Assembly: GCA_028694305.1 (NCBI GenBank)
Contig: JAQUTO010000056.1
Span: 1-5,934 of the forward strand
Reading direction: 5' to 3'
Source of the DNA: Bacilli bacterium
GTDB taxonomy: Bacteria > Bacillota_I > Bacilli_A > RFN20 > UBA1709
Length of the DNA stretch: 5,934 nt
Of this stretch, positions 1-5,890 are shown one piece after another (within the stretch, counting starts at the first letter, position 1; the number at the start of each line of letters is the position of its first letter). Made by a program: the position numbers and the translations under genes. The notes beneath the pieces are model-generated. The model worked only from the letters and a program-made list of their open reading frames with translations. It had not been told where the DNA came from and did no database searches.

Positions 1-1098
1 AAACTTAGTAGTTGAAAAGTCAACATAGATGAAAGAACCGATTTGATTACCTTCATTCAAAGAAACCACGGTTTGGTTAATAACAGGAAAATTGCCTTTT
101 TTCAGCGATTCTCTTAGTAACATAATGAGCCAAAGTTCATTTTGATATGCTTTATCCAACTCATTATCATAGTGTTTAATGTCAACTTTATTATCAACAG
201 CAACCACAGAAGCACTATAGGCTTGCCTGGCCACCATTTCAAAACCAGTGGAGAACTCACCAAAACTAGAATAACCAATTTTTGGATCAACTTCGATTTC
301 ATAGCCGGTCCCACTTATATATGAATCGACCTTACTAAGAATGGTTGAAACCATAGCTTGAACATCTTTTCTAGTCCGAATATTCTTTGAATAGATTAAA
401 AATGTATCAAGTTTAAATAGACCAGTGACAGTAGTTGTCCCATCATCTAAAGTAGCTAGATAATTCCAAATCGCCCCTAAATACTTTTGTAAGCCACTGG
501 TGGCATACCTACGTTTGACAAATTCATAACGATTAAAGTTAATCATAATAACTGTCCCGGTTGGATATTTACTTTCTTTCAGCACATTATTGATTCTAGG
601 CCGATAGTCTAAAGCATCCAACGCAGCATTTTGGCTGATTTTACTAAAGTCAGTCAATGGAATAAATTCACCTTGTAAATACAAAGTATTTTTATCATCA
701 CTTAAGGAGACAAGGGAAATCTTTAAAGAGTTCTGCCCTTGTTCTTTTTGTTTGATGTTAACTGTTAAATCATTTGGGACGGTCTCATTCTTTAAAACCT
801 TGCGTAACCAAGTATGCCAAGCTTTTAAATCATTATCATCAGCCATTAGTTCCTCAAACTTTTGTTTATTATATGATATGTTTTGGGCATTCTTCCCCCG
901 ATACATAAAGGTATATATCCCTGCAGCAAAATCAATTTTAATGGTAAACTTTCTAAATTTAGTGGCACCAATCTCAGTATCAAGATGGTTTTTATGATTA
1001 ATATAAGATGAGTAAAAATAGTAGATGCCATATGCTACTAAAGGTGCGAATAATAAAAGGACATAAATTAGAAATTCAGTAACAACATCACTTGGCAT
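1..1098 (-). CDS. Membrane-anchored PAS-like / degenerate GGDEF / degenerate EAL protein (C-terminus outside the window)
   Basis: The open frame runs 366 codons off the left edge. The ATG at 1098 is set by AAAGGAG at 1106-1112, 7 bases upstream. Residues 7-29 form one hydrophobic helix, probably a membrane anchor. Residues about 48-150 resemble a PAS-type sensor fold. Residues about 178-300 follow the GGDEF layout (GTVIMINFNRYEFV early, VDPKIGYSSFGEF late), but the signature position reads KLDTF (229-233), so diguanylate cyclase activity is unlikely. Residues about 315-366 match the start of an EAL domain (LRESLKKGNFPVINQTVVSL). There the usual YQP reads NQT and the EAL position reads roughly FIY, so phosphodiesterase activity is also doubtful. 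GGDEF and EAL domains make and degrade c-di-GMP; degenerate copies often act as nucleotide sensors or protein-binding modules. Domain calls are by eye; the GGDEF-EAL order is fairly secure, the PAS call weaker. Confidence 0.68.
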   Translation of the reverse strand, partial: MPSDVVTEFLIYVLLLFAPLVAYGIYYFYSSYINHKNHLDTEIGATKFRKFTIKIDFAAGIYTFMYRGKNAQNISYNKQKFEELMADDNDLKAWHTWLRKVLKNETVPNDLTVNIKQKEQGQNSLKISLVSLSDDKNTLYLQGEFIPLTDFSKISQNAALDALDYRPRINNVLKESKYPTGTVIMINFNRYEFVKRRYATSGLQKYLGAIWNYLATLDDGTTTVTGLFKLDTFLIYSKNIRTRKDVQAMVSTILSKVDSYISGTGYEIEVDPKIGYSSFGEFSTGFEMVARQAYSASVVAVDNKVDIKHYDNELDKAYQNELWLIMLLRESLKKGNFPVINQTVVSLNEGNQIGSFIYVDFSTTKF

Positions 1099-1121
1099 AA
1101 CTATTCTCCTTTAACTAATCT

Positions 1122-1127
1122 ATTATA
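1122..1127 (-). promoter_or_regulatory. Extended -10 promoter of the GGDEF/EAL-like gene
   Basis: On the minus strand the sequence reads TGT TATAAT, a perfect -10 with a TGn extension, about 10 bases upstream of the AAAGGAG site. The -35 region (about 1145-1150) is poor, as expected for an extended -10 promoter, and is covered by the palindrome at 1137-1155. Confidence 0.6.
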
Positions 1128-1136
1128 ACATGTTTA

Positions 1137-1155
1137 TCCTAGTCTATGACTAGGA
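1137..1155. repeat. Perfect 8-bp inverted repeat, candidate operator
   Basis: TCCTAGTC, a 3-base centre (TAT), then GACTAGGA. It lies over the expected -35 region of the minus-strand promoter at 1122-1127 and upstream of the tRNA promoter. No T-run follows on the plus strand, but the minus strand has neither a gene ending here nor a U-tract after the repeat, so a DNA operator is more likely than a terminator. The binding protein is unknown. Confidence 0.5.
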
Positions 1156-1169
1156 AAATATCATTCTTA

Positions 1170-1199
1170 TAGAAAAGGGGGTGTCTAGTATTGTATAAT
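1170..1199 (+). promoter_or_regulatory. Promoter of tRNA-Ser
   Basis: A perfect TATAAT at 1194-1199 lies 11 bases before the mature tRNA 5' end, the right place for transcription to begin just upstream of it. A weaker -35, TAGAAA at 1170-1175 (4 of 6 matches), is 18 bases upstream of the -10. The spacer contains a GGGGG run. Confidence 0.6.
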
Positions 1200-1210
1200 A
1201 ACAAAGGCAC

Positions 1211-1299
1211 GGAGAAATACCCAAGCGGTTGAAGGGGTCGGTTTCGAAAACCGATAGGCCGTAACAGGCGCTGGGGTTCAAATCCCCATTTCTCCGCCA
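1211..1299 (+). tRNA. tRNA-Ser, anticodon CGA
   Basis: Complete class II tRNA. The acceptor stem GGAGAAA (1211-1217) pairs with TTTCTCC (1289-1295), followed by G and an encoded CCA (1297-1299). The anticodon stem TCGGT (1238-1242) pairs with ACCGA (1250-1254) around loop TTCGAAA, placing CGA at 1245-1247, which reads the serine codon UCG. The long variable arm (about 1255-1271) is typical of tRNA-Ser. The T arm is TGGGG/CCCCA with loop TTCAAAT. A run of six T follows directly (1300-1305) and may help end transcription. The last 22 bases are also the antisense 3' end of the toxin gene on the other strand. Confidence 0.97.
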
Positions 1300-2298
1300 T
1301 TTTTTAAATATATACCATTTATTTCTGTCTCTAGGTTTTTCAAACATTCTATTATTTCATTAATAGATGGTTTTATACCAAAAAGCATATTTTGCATTTT
1401 CACATAATCAAGGTTTATCTTTTCAAGTGTTTTTTTGTCTGGAATTAACCTAAAGTTTCCATTCAAACAGTCGGAATATTTGGCCCAAGAACAATGATAA
1501 AACTTGTCTTTAAACTCAACCACATCTTTTAGTGTACGGAAGTCTTTGAAGGCAATTCCTTTAACTTCCGATTTTGAAAGCCGATACAGGTCATAATAAT
1601 GGCGCGAATAACGTTGAGGAAAGTTGCCATTAATTCTATTTGCCTCACGATGAAGTATTGTGGCCTTCTCCCAAAAAGTTTGTTCGGGTTTTACCATCAA
1701 AATGGTTGTAGTTGGCTGAGTGAATAACCTTCCATATTTTTGCGCAACATAAGATGATATTTCTCTTGTTTCTAATAAATTCCAAGAAGCAAGAACTCCC
1801 ACTTCTAAACGAATCTCCGGCAAAATCGAGCCATCAGCGAAACTATGTGGATATTCAAAAACCAGAGTTTGGGGACTATCAATATCAATATAAAACCTAA
1901 GTTTTCAATTCCTGTTCGCCTTTTTGCTGTATGGATGGCATTAATACTTGAGAAATAAACTCTGCTGTTTTACCATTTATCTTTTTATTAAATGTATTTT
2001 GTGCCGAAATAGAGCGTTTAATCCATAAATCACTTTGCTGATACCCTAAGCATCTGCAATCAAGAATCAGATCAATATCCTCGGAAAATCTCTCTATTAG
2101 ACCATATCCTTTAGATAAACTTGTTCCGCCTTTAAAGGCAAAATAATCTTTGAATGGTAATTCATGAAAGATGATATCCAGCATCCAACACACCCAAAAA
2201 TCCTTTTCAACAATCGCCTCTCGAATACCAAGCATACTCGCGGTATTTATAAAAAGATCTTTTCTTACTTCTTCACTAGATTTGGCAATGTTTTTCAT
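1278..2298 (-). pseudogene. AbiEii-type nucleotidyltransferase toxin, frameshifted
   Basis: Toxin half of an AbiE type IV toxin-antitoxin pair (DUF1814 family; characterised AbiEii proteins are GTP-binding nucleotidyltransferases). The start is ATG 2298, overlapping the antitoxin stop as ATGA, with GGGAG 8 bases upstream. The first frame stops at TAG 1897-1899 after about 133 codons. Removing one A from the AAAA run at 1902-1905 joins it to the second frame (ELK then LRFYIDIDSPQ), giving about 339 residues, normal for the family. Corrected landmarks: FKGGTSLSKGYG (55-66) and SEDID (72-76) form the nucleotide-binding GGT/DxD site; FEYP (147-150) and IRLEV (162-166) follow; WEKATILHRE (209-218) and SRHYYDLYRL (231-240) are hallmark C-terminal motifs. 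The frame ends at 1278 inside the tRNA, adding about 12 residues beyond the usual LETEIN end. Mutation or sequencing error are both possible. Confidence 0.88.
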
Positions 2299-2912
2299 CT
2301 GATGGTCTCCCAATTACATATATTTTTGATAGTTTCATATATCCAAGCTGTTGTCGTCCTAGATTCTGCAAGCATGATTTGCTTATCCTTTTGAGACAAT
2401 TTCCTAGATATTTTGGAAATAACTTTGTCATTAATATTAGTCTTTCCATAAGCTTTAAGTGCTTGAATAACTAAGACCGTATTGTAAGAATAATTTGATA
2501 TCTCTTTACCTGTAGTTTTTTGAAATTTCAGCAGAATATTACCATAAGAATACTCTCTGTATGCTCCGTTACAAACATAGGACCAGACAGTTGGAACTTG
2601 GGTGGAAATTCCCAGCATATTCATAGCCACTTCCCCAGAAGGAGCGATATCCCACCCATAATTACGAGCAATTGCTTTTGCCACATTATCTGGAGTAGGC
2701 GCAATATATTCATTCAAAATAGAATTGTACTTTGGTTTATAATAGATTCCTCGCATAACTCTTTTCAGTCTTTCATAACTGACAAGTCTATTTAATACCC
2801 GATTAGCCGAGTCAAATGATGCAATATCAGTAAAATCAGAGGTAACAAAAACAGCACCATATTCTGCCTTGATAATTCTTTCTTCAATTCTTGATTGGTT
2901 TTGGGTACGCAT
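2295..2912 (-). CDS. AbiEi-like / DUF6088 antitoxin and autorepressor
   Basis: This 205-residue protein is the antitoxin half of the AbiE pair. ATG 2912 is chosen because AAGGAG (2919-2924) is 6 bases upstream; the open frame extends to 3005, but that extension has no ribosome site and crosses the promoter. Residues about 1-65 form a winged-helix-like region (FVTSDFTDIASFDSANRVLNRL, then LKRVMRGIYYKPKY). Next come the conserved PTPDNVAKAIARNYGWDIAP and GEVAMNMLGISTQVP segments typical of DUF6088, and a helical C-terminal half. In characterised AbiE systems the antitoxin binds inverted repeats in its own promoter and blocks the toxin without forming a stable complex. Its stop overlaps the toxin ATG by 4 bases, so the two are translationally coupled. 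The gene is intact although the toxin is frameshifted. Confidence 0.88.
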   Translation of the reverse strand: MRTQNQSRIEERIIKAEYGAVFVTSDFTDIASFDSANRVLNRLVSYERLKRVMRGIYYKPKYNSILNEYIAPTPDNVAKAIARNYGWDIAPSGEVAMNMLGISTQVPTVWSYVCNGAYREYSYGNILLKFQKTTGKEISNYSYNTVLVIQALKAYGKTNINDKVISKISRKLSQKDKQIMLAESRTTTAWIYETIKNICNWETIR

Positions 2913-2933
2913 AATCTTCTCCTTGTCGTAAAT

Positions 2934-2962
2934 ATTATATATTATTCCGGACAAAAACGCAA
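2934..2962 (-). promoter_or_regulatory. Promoter of the abiE-like operon
   Basis: On the minus strand, TATAAT at 2934-2939 is preceded by a 17-base spacer and TTGCGT at 2957-2962 (3 of 6 matches, with the TTG core). The expected start of transcription is near 2927, giving a short leader of about 15 bases that contains the AAGGAG site. Confidence 0.55.
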
Positions 2963-2974
2963 TTAAATAATTGC
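2959..2974. repeat. Perfect inverted repeat over the -35, candidate antitoxin operator
   Basis: GCAATTA, AA, TAATTGC: two perfect 7-base arms, overlapping the -35 hexamer of the abiE-like promoter. AbiEi antitoxins autoregulate by binding inverted repeats in this position, so this is the best operator candidate in the window. A second, smaller perfect repeat lies at 3005-3018. Confidence 0.5.
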
Positions 2975-3004
2975 ATAAAAATAGTAAACTCCATTCATTC
3001 CACA

Positions 3005-3018
3005 AAGTAACATTACTT
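3005..3018. repeat. Short perfect inverted repeat in the divergent intergenic region
   Basis: AAGTAA, CA, TTACTT. It lies about 45 bases upstream of the abiE-like -35 and about 70 bases upstream of the -10 of the VTT gene. Short AT-rich repeats arise by chance, so a regulatory role is only possible. Apart from this repeat, the other operator and the two promoters, I see nothing else in 2913-3101. Confidence 0.25.
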
Positions 3019-3067
3019 ATTACATAATGATTTATACAAAAAAATCCTCAATATTATTCAAAATAAA

Positions 3068-3095
3068 TAGATACTCAAACATTTTTATGTATAAT
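3068..3095 (+). promoter_or_regulatory. Promoter placing the RNA start at the VTT gene ATG
   Basis: A perfect TATAAT at 3090-3095 has a weaker TAGATA (3068-3073, 4 of 6) 16 bases upstream. The usual +1, about 7 bases downstream of the -10, falls on the A of ATG 3102, implying a leaderless transcript. No Shine-Dalgarno sequence is present before any of the three candidate ATG codons (3027, 3087, 3102). Confidence 0.5.
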
Positions 3096-3101
3096 ACTAA
3101 T

Positions 3102-3827
3102 ATGTTAGAAGAAATTAAGAAAAAACTGCAGGATAAAGAAGTCCGCAAAAAACTCATTGGAATACTAATTGTAGTAGTCATTTTTGTTGGCATTACTATT
3201 GCTTGTTTACCTTATCTTAGAACCCTAGCGAGTGAAGAAGGCAGAGCTAACTTTAAAGCTTGGTTGGACCAATTTGGGTTCTGGGGTTATGCCATTATGA
3301 CTTTTATTATGGTTCTACAAGTAGTAATTGCCTTTATTCCAGGTGAACCTTTAGAAGTTTTATGTGGTATATTATATGGCACTTGGGGTGGCGCCCTCAT
3401 TTGTATGCTCGGTTCATTAATCGGCTCTGCCATCGTCTTTTTAATTGTTAGAAAACTTGGTAAAAACGATATTGACCGCTTGCTTAATTCTCCTAAAATT
3501 GATCAATATAAATTCTTGAAATATATGAAAGATCCTTCGAAAAGGGATACAACTATTTTTGTCCTCTTTTTCATCATTGGAACGCCGAAAGATGTGCTCA
3601 CTTATTTTGTGCCCTTTACCGGGATTTCACTCCTTCGTTTTTTAGGAATCATCTTAATTGCAAAAATACCAGCCATCATCACATCGACAATGGCTGGAAA
3701 CTCCCTAAGTGAGGGACGAATTTGGAAATCTGTGATTATCTTTGCGATTGCAGCAGTCTTAGGTATTGGTGGTATCTTACTCAATAATTACATCACTAAA
3801 AAACACGCCAAAGACAACCCGCAATAA
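3102..3827 (+). CDS. TVP38/TMEM64 (VTT domain, DedA superfamily) membrane protein
   Basis: An integral membrane protein of 241 residues from ATG 3102. In-frame ATGs at 3027 and 3087 are rejected: the first lies upstream of the promoter, the second is next to the -10, and neither has a ribosome site. A charged N-terminus (1-18) is followed by membrane segments at about 19-39, 62-80, 93-117, 151-168, 177-197 and 208-229. Family signatures are FIPGEPLEVLCGILYGTWGG (78-97), the GS-IGSAIVFLIVRKLGK stretch (104-121), and GTPKDVLTYFVPFTGIS (160-176) followed by IAKIPAI. VTT proteins of this superfamily are linked to phospholipid scrambling and envelope homeostasis; the substrate of this subgroup is not known to me. 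It converges on the CNNM/CorC gene with no base between the stops. Family assignment is secure, function only general. Confidence 0.9.
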   Translation: MLEEIKKKLQDKEVRKKLIGILIVVVIFVGITIACLPYLRTLASEEGRANFKAWLDQFGFWGYAIMTFIMVLQVVIAFIPGEPLEVLCGILYGTWGGALICMLGSLIGSAIVFLIVRKLGKNDIDRLLNSPKIDQYKFLKYMKDPSKRDTTIFVLFFIIGTPKDVLTYFVPFTGISLLRFLGIILIAKIPAIITSTMAGNSLSEGRIWKSVIIFAIAAVLGIGGILLNNYITKKHAKDNPQ

Positions 3828-5183
3828 TTACTTATAATCATCGTCATCTTGTTTGGTAAATTGTTCAACTTCCATCGCAGAGATATAACCATCTTTAACT
3901 GAAGTTACTTTTATTTTAATATTATCATGAATAACTTCATCGCCTTCATGAGGCTTCTTTTTGAGTTTGCGTTTAATCCAATCCCCCATCGTGGTGCATT
4001 CAGTTCTTGGATAATCGGTATCATCTAGGTAATCATCAAAAAAGTCTTCAATTAAAACATCACCTTTAACTTCAAAGATATGGTGACCAATTTCGACCAC
4101 GTTCTTTGGTAATTTATCGCCTTCATCATAAATCTCACCGACTAATTCTTCTAATAAGTCTTCCATCGTAACAATGCCCAGAAAGTCTTTTTCTTTGATA
4201 TTATCGACCACAATTAACATATGGGCTCTTTGCTTTTGCATCTTTTCCAAAGCATAAGGAAGGATTCGTCGATAGGAAACCACATTGGCAATCCGCATTA
4301 ATTTATAAATATTAAAAACATACTTGGGGTCATCTTTAGCCAAAATATCAAAAACATCTCTTTGGCGGATAATACCCACCACTTGTTTTTTCTTTCTAGA
4401 ATAAACCGGAATTCTTGAATAAGGACAATTTTTAATAACTTGAACTAAATTTTCAAAATCGATGGTATCATAAACATATAAGACTTTTGACTTATCAATC
4501 ATCGCCGAAGTGATGATTTTATCATCAAAGTTAATGGCACTTTTAATAATTTCACTTTCACCCTGTTCAATGACACCCTCTTTTTCAATGGTATCAACAA
4601 TCTCTAATAACTCATCTTCGGTAGCAGTGACATGCTCACCTTTTTCTTCCACATGTTCTTCTGCCCGATCAGCCGCTTTTGAAAACAAAATGGTAATTGG
4701 ATAAAAGACAAATAAGATGATTTGGAGTGGAACTGACATCCAACTGGCAATTTTCTCTGGATAGAGCTTAGCGATATTCTTTGGGATGATTTCTCCAAAA
4801 ATAATGACCACAACAGAAACCACAATGGTCGCCCATAAGACTCCTTGTCCACCTAGATTTAAACTATTAGTAAAGAGGTAAGTGACAATTGCACTAGCCG
4901 CTAAGTTAACAATATTATTACCAATTAAGATTGTCGAAATAACTTGCGAATAGCGTTGATAAAGGTTATAAACTCGTCTAGCATTCTTGACGCCTTTTTT
5001 ATTGGCATTCATCTTAGCTAGGTTCTTGACCCGGATTTCATTCAACGACGAATAGGCCGTTTCTGTTGCCGAGAAACAAGCCGATAAAATTATTAAGACA
5101 ACTAAAAGAATTATAATTAAAGCCGATCTTCCAGGTGTGGAAGCATCAGTAAAGACATTCAACAATATCGGATCAGGAGACAT
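3828..5183 (-). CDS. CNNM/CorC-family transporter with CBS pair (hemolysin C-like)
   Basis: A 451-residue membrane protein of the DUF21/CNNM plus CBS plus CorC_HlyC architecture, linked in bacteria to Mg2+ (and Co2+) efflux and tolerance. ATG 5183 is preferred to GTG 5195 because GGAG lies 6 bases before it and the GTG overlaps that ribosome site. The DUF21 region (about 15-185) carries membrane segments near 20-42, 78-104, 112-130 and 149-167, with signatures SACFSATETAYSSL (34-47) and GEIIPKN (130-136). A linker with IEKEGVIEQGE (199-209) leads to two CBS repeats: SRIPVY...VVGIIRQRD (256-275) and HMLIVVDN...FLGIVTMEDLLEELVGEI (321-351). The CorC_HlyC domain (about 365-443) closes the protein, ending in an acidic DDDD tail. 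CBS pairs in this family bind ATP-Mg. Length and motifs are complete; the transported ion is inferred from the family. Confidence 0.93.
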   Translation of the reverse strand: MSPDPILLNVFTDASTPGRSALIIILLVVLIILSACFSATETAYSSLNEIRVKNLAKMNANKKGVKNARRVYNLYQRYSQVISTILIGNNIVNLAASAIVTYLFTNSLNLGGQGVLWATIVVSVVVIIFGEIIPKNIAKLYPEKIASWMSVPLQIILFVFYPITILFSKAADRAEEHVEEKGEHVTATEDELLEIVDTIEKEGVIEQGESEIIKSAINFDDKIITSAMIDKSKVLYVYDTIDFENLVQVIKNCPYSRIPVYSRKKKQVVGIIRQRDVFDILAKDDPKYVFNIYKLMRIANVVSYRRILPYALEKMQKQRAHMLIVVDNIKEKDFLGIVTMEDLLEELVGEIYDEGDKLPKNVVEIGHHIFEVKGDVLIEDFFDDYLDDTDYPRTECTTMGDWIKRKLKKKPHEGDEVIHDNIKIKVTSVKDGYISAMEVEQFTKQDDDDYK

Positions 5184-5217
5184 GTGTGACTCCACCTACC
5201 TATTCATAAATGAGTAT

Positions 5218-5245
5218 ATTATAACAAAAACAGGGAAAATAGCAA
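5218..5245 (-). promoter_or_regulatory. Promoter of the CNNM/CorC gene
   Basis: On the minus strand, TTGCTA (5240-5245) and TATAAT (5218-5223) are separated by 16 bases. The predicted RNA start is near 5211, about 28 bases before ATG 5183, with the GGTGGAG ribosome site between. It sits in the 67-base gap after the upstream membrane protein gene, so the transporter can be expressed on its own as well as by read-through. Confidence 0.65.
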
Positions 5246-5250
5246 CTTAT

Positions 5251-5802
5251 CTATTTAGTAGACTTCCACTTATATATTATATATATAAAGCCTAATAGAC
5301 TTATTAGCATAACTAGTAATCCTATTACCATGTACACAATTGAAACCCCACCCAAGACCGCATAAGTATTCAGATTAGCAGCATAAAAGACCCTAAAGGC
5401 ATAGTAAATAGTAATTAGTATCTCAATAAAAAAGAGTAGATACCCGACTAGTTGCATAACAAGGTTCGAATAACTAAGAGTTTCTTCATCCCGCGAATAA
5501 ATAATGGCCACAATGACCACTAAACATAACCCCAACCATTCAATTAAACCAAAGCCCTCAAAGAAATAGACAATAACTGCTAAAACTGATTGGAAATTAG
5601 CATAATTTAGATATTGAACTTGGAGCATGGAATTGTAGATATGGGTTAAAGGCAACCAACTATGTCTCGATAAAACGACAGCTAAGTTTTGGATACTATT
5701 AGCATAAGAGAGGTCTAAACCCATAATAAAACTCGTTAGTCCTTCATAAGCTAAGACTAAACACGCCAGTATAAACACCAAATATTTAAGCTGTCTTTGC
5801 AT
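5251..5802 (-). CDS. Small polytopic membrane protein of unknown function
   Basis: This protein of 183 residues is not one I recognise. ATG 5802 is supported by AAGGGAG (5808-5814), 5 bases upstream. It is strongly hydrophobic, with helices at about 7-28, 70-102 (long, perhaps two segments around GFGLIEW), 112-136 and 147-177, so four or five membrane spans, and a short charged C-terminus (KWKSTK). The stretch 30-68 between the first two helices is the only sizeable polar part and may be extracytoplasmic. No Cys pairs, His clusters or nucleotide-binding motifs are evident. It lies 67 bases upstream of the CNNM/CorC gene in the same direction and is divergent from the gene beginning at 5891. 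Good ribosome site and coherent helices make it a real gene; no function is proposed. Confidence 0.8.
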   Translation of the reverse strand: MQRQLKYLVFILACLVLAYEGLTSFIMGLDLSYANSIQNLAVVLSRHSWLPLTHIYNSMLQVQYLNYANFQSVLAVIVYFFEGFGLIEWLGLCLVVIVAIIYSRDEETLSYSNLVMQLVGYLLFFIEILITIYYAFRVFYAANLNTYAVLGGVSIVYMVIGLLVMLISLLGFIYIIYKWKSTK

Positions 5803-5812
5803 AATTACTCCC

Positions 5813-5830
5813 TTATTATTATAATAATAA
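5813..5830. repeat. AT-only perfect palindrome upstream of the membrane protein gene
   Basis: An 18-base perfect palindrome of ATT/AAT triplets (TTATTATTA then TAATAATAA). It begins at the edge of the AAGGGAG ribosome site. It contains TATAAT on both strands, but on the minus strand this would start the RNA inside the ribosome site, so it is not a convincing promoter there. It may be simple AT-rich sequence. Confidence 0.35.
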
Positions 5831-5834
5831 TCAG

Positions 5835-5863
5835 TTGAATTTCCTAGATAATAATGTTATCAT
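5835..5863 (+). promoter_or_regulatory. Promoter of the rightmost gene
   Basis: TTGAAT (5835-5840, 4 of 6), a 17-base spacer, then TATCAT (5858-5863, 5 of 6). The RNA would start near 5870, just before the AAGGAGG ribosome site. The spacer and -10 are inside the palindrome at 5844-5870, so a protein bound there would block it. Confidence 0.5.
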
Positions 5864-5870
5864 TATCTAG
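5844..5870. repeat. 27-base near-perfect palindrome, candidate operator between divergent genes
   Basis: Outer arms CTAGATAAT (5844-5852) and ATTATCTAG (5862-5870) pair perfectly over 9 bases. The centre continues with two more pairs and one mismatch. It overlaps the -10 and spacer of the plus-strand promoter. On the minus strand it also contains TATTAT (5848-5853), a possible -10 for the membrane protein gene at 5251-5802, so it could control both directions. The binding protein is unknown. Confidence 0.5.
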
Positions 5871-5890
5871 TCTAAGGAGGACGATCCGCC

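Noticed and set aside
1137..1155. Rho-independent terminator
   Set aside because: No gene ends here on either strand, and there is no T-run after the stem on the plus strand; position over a -35 fits an operator better.
1150..1347. Open frame on the minus strand through the tRNA
   Set aside because: It runs antisense through the tRNA gene, has no ribosome site and no recognisable protein features.
1278..1823. The second toxin frame as an independent gene starting at TTG 1823
   Set aside because: There is no ribosome site, coding similarity continues upstream of 1823 in the same frame to about 1900, and the motifs are the C-terminal half of AbiEii.
1890..1910. Programmed +1 frameshifting at AAA ACT TAG in the toxin
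   Set aside because: It lacks a recognised slippery site such as the prfB CTT TGA with an upstream Shine-Dalgarno; a one-base insertion in the A run is simpler. Not excluded.
2299..2313. TTG start at 2313 for the toxin
   Set aside because: ATG 2298 has GGGAG at proper spacing and the usual ATGA overlap with the antitoxin; the TTG has no ribosome site.
2980..3002. A degenerate copy of the tRNA 3' end as the other attachment site
   Set aside because: Only scattered matches to the tRNA end (AAACTCCATTCATTCC); too weak to call a direct repeat.
2913..3005. N-terminal extension of the antitoxin with a membrane-like segment
   Set aside because: It reads through the promoter, palindrome and ribosome site; ATG 2912 matches the family start.
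5818..5823. TATAAT as the -10 of the membrane protein gene
   Set aside because: RNA would start near 5811, inside the AAGGGAG ribosome site, leaving no usable leader.
1139..5874. Shared 8-mer CTAGTCTA in the palindromes at 1139 and 5867 as a common regulatory motif
   Set aside because: A single shared 8-mer in about 6 kb is expected by chance, and the two palindromes otherwise differ.
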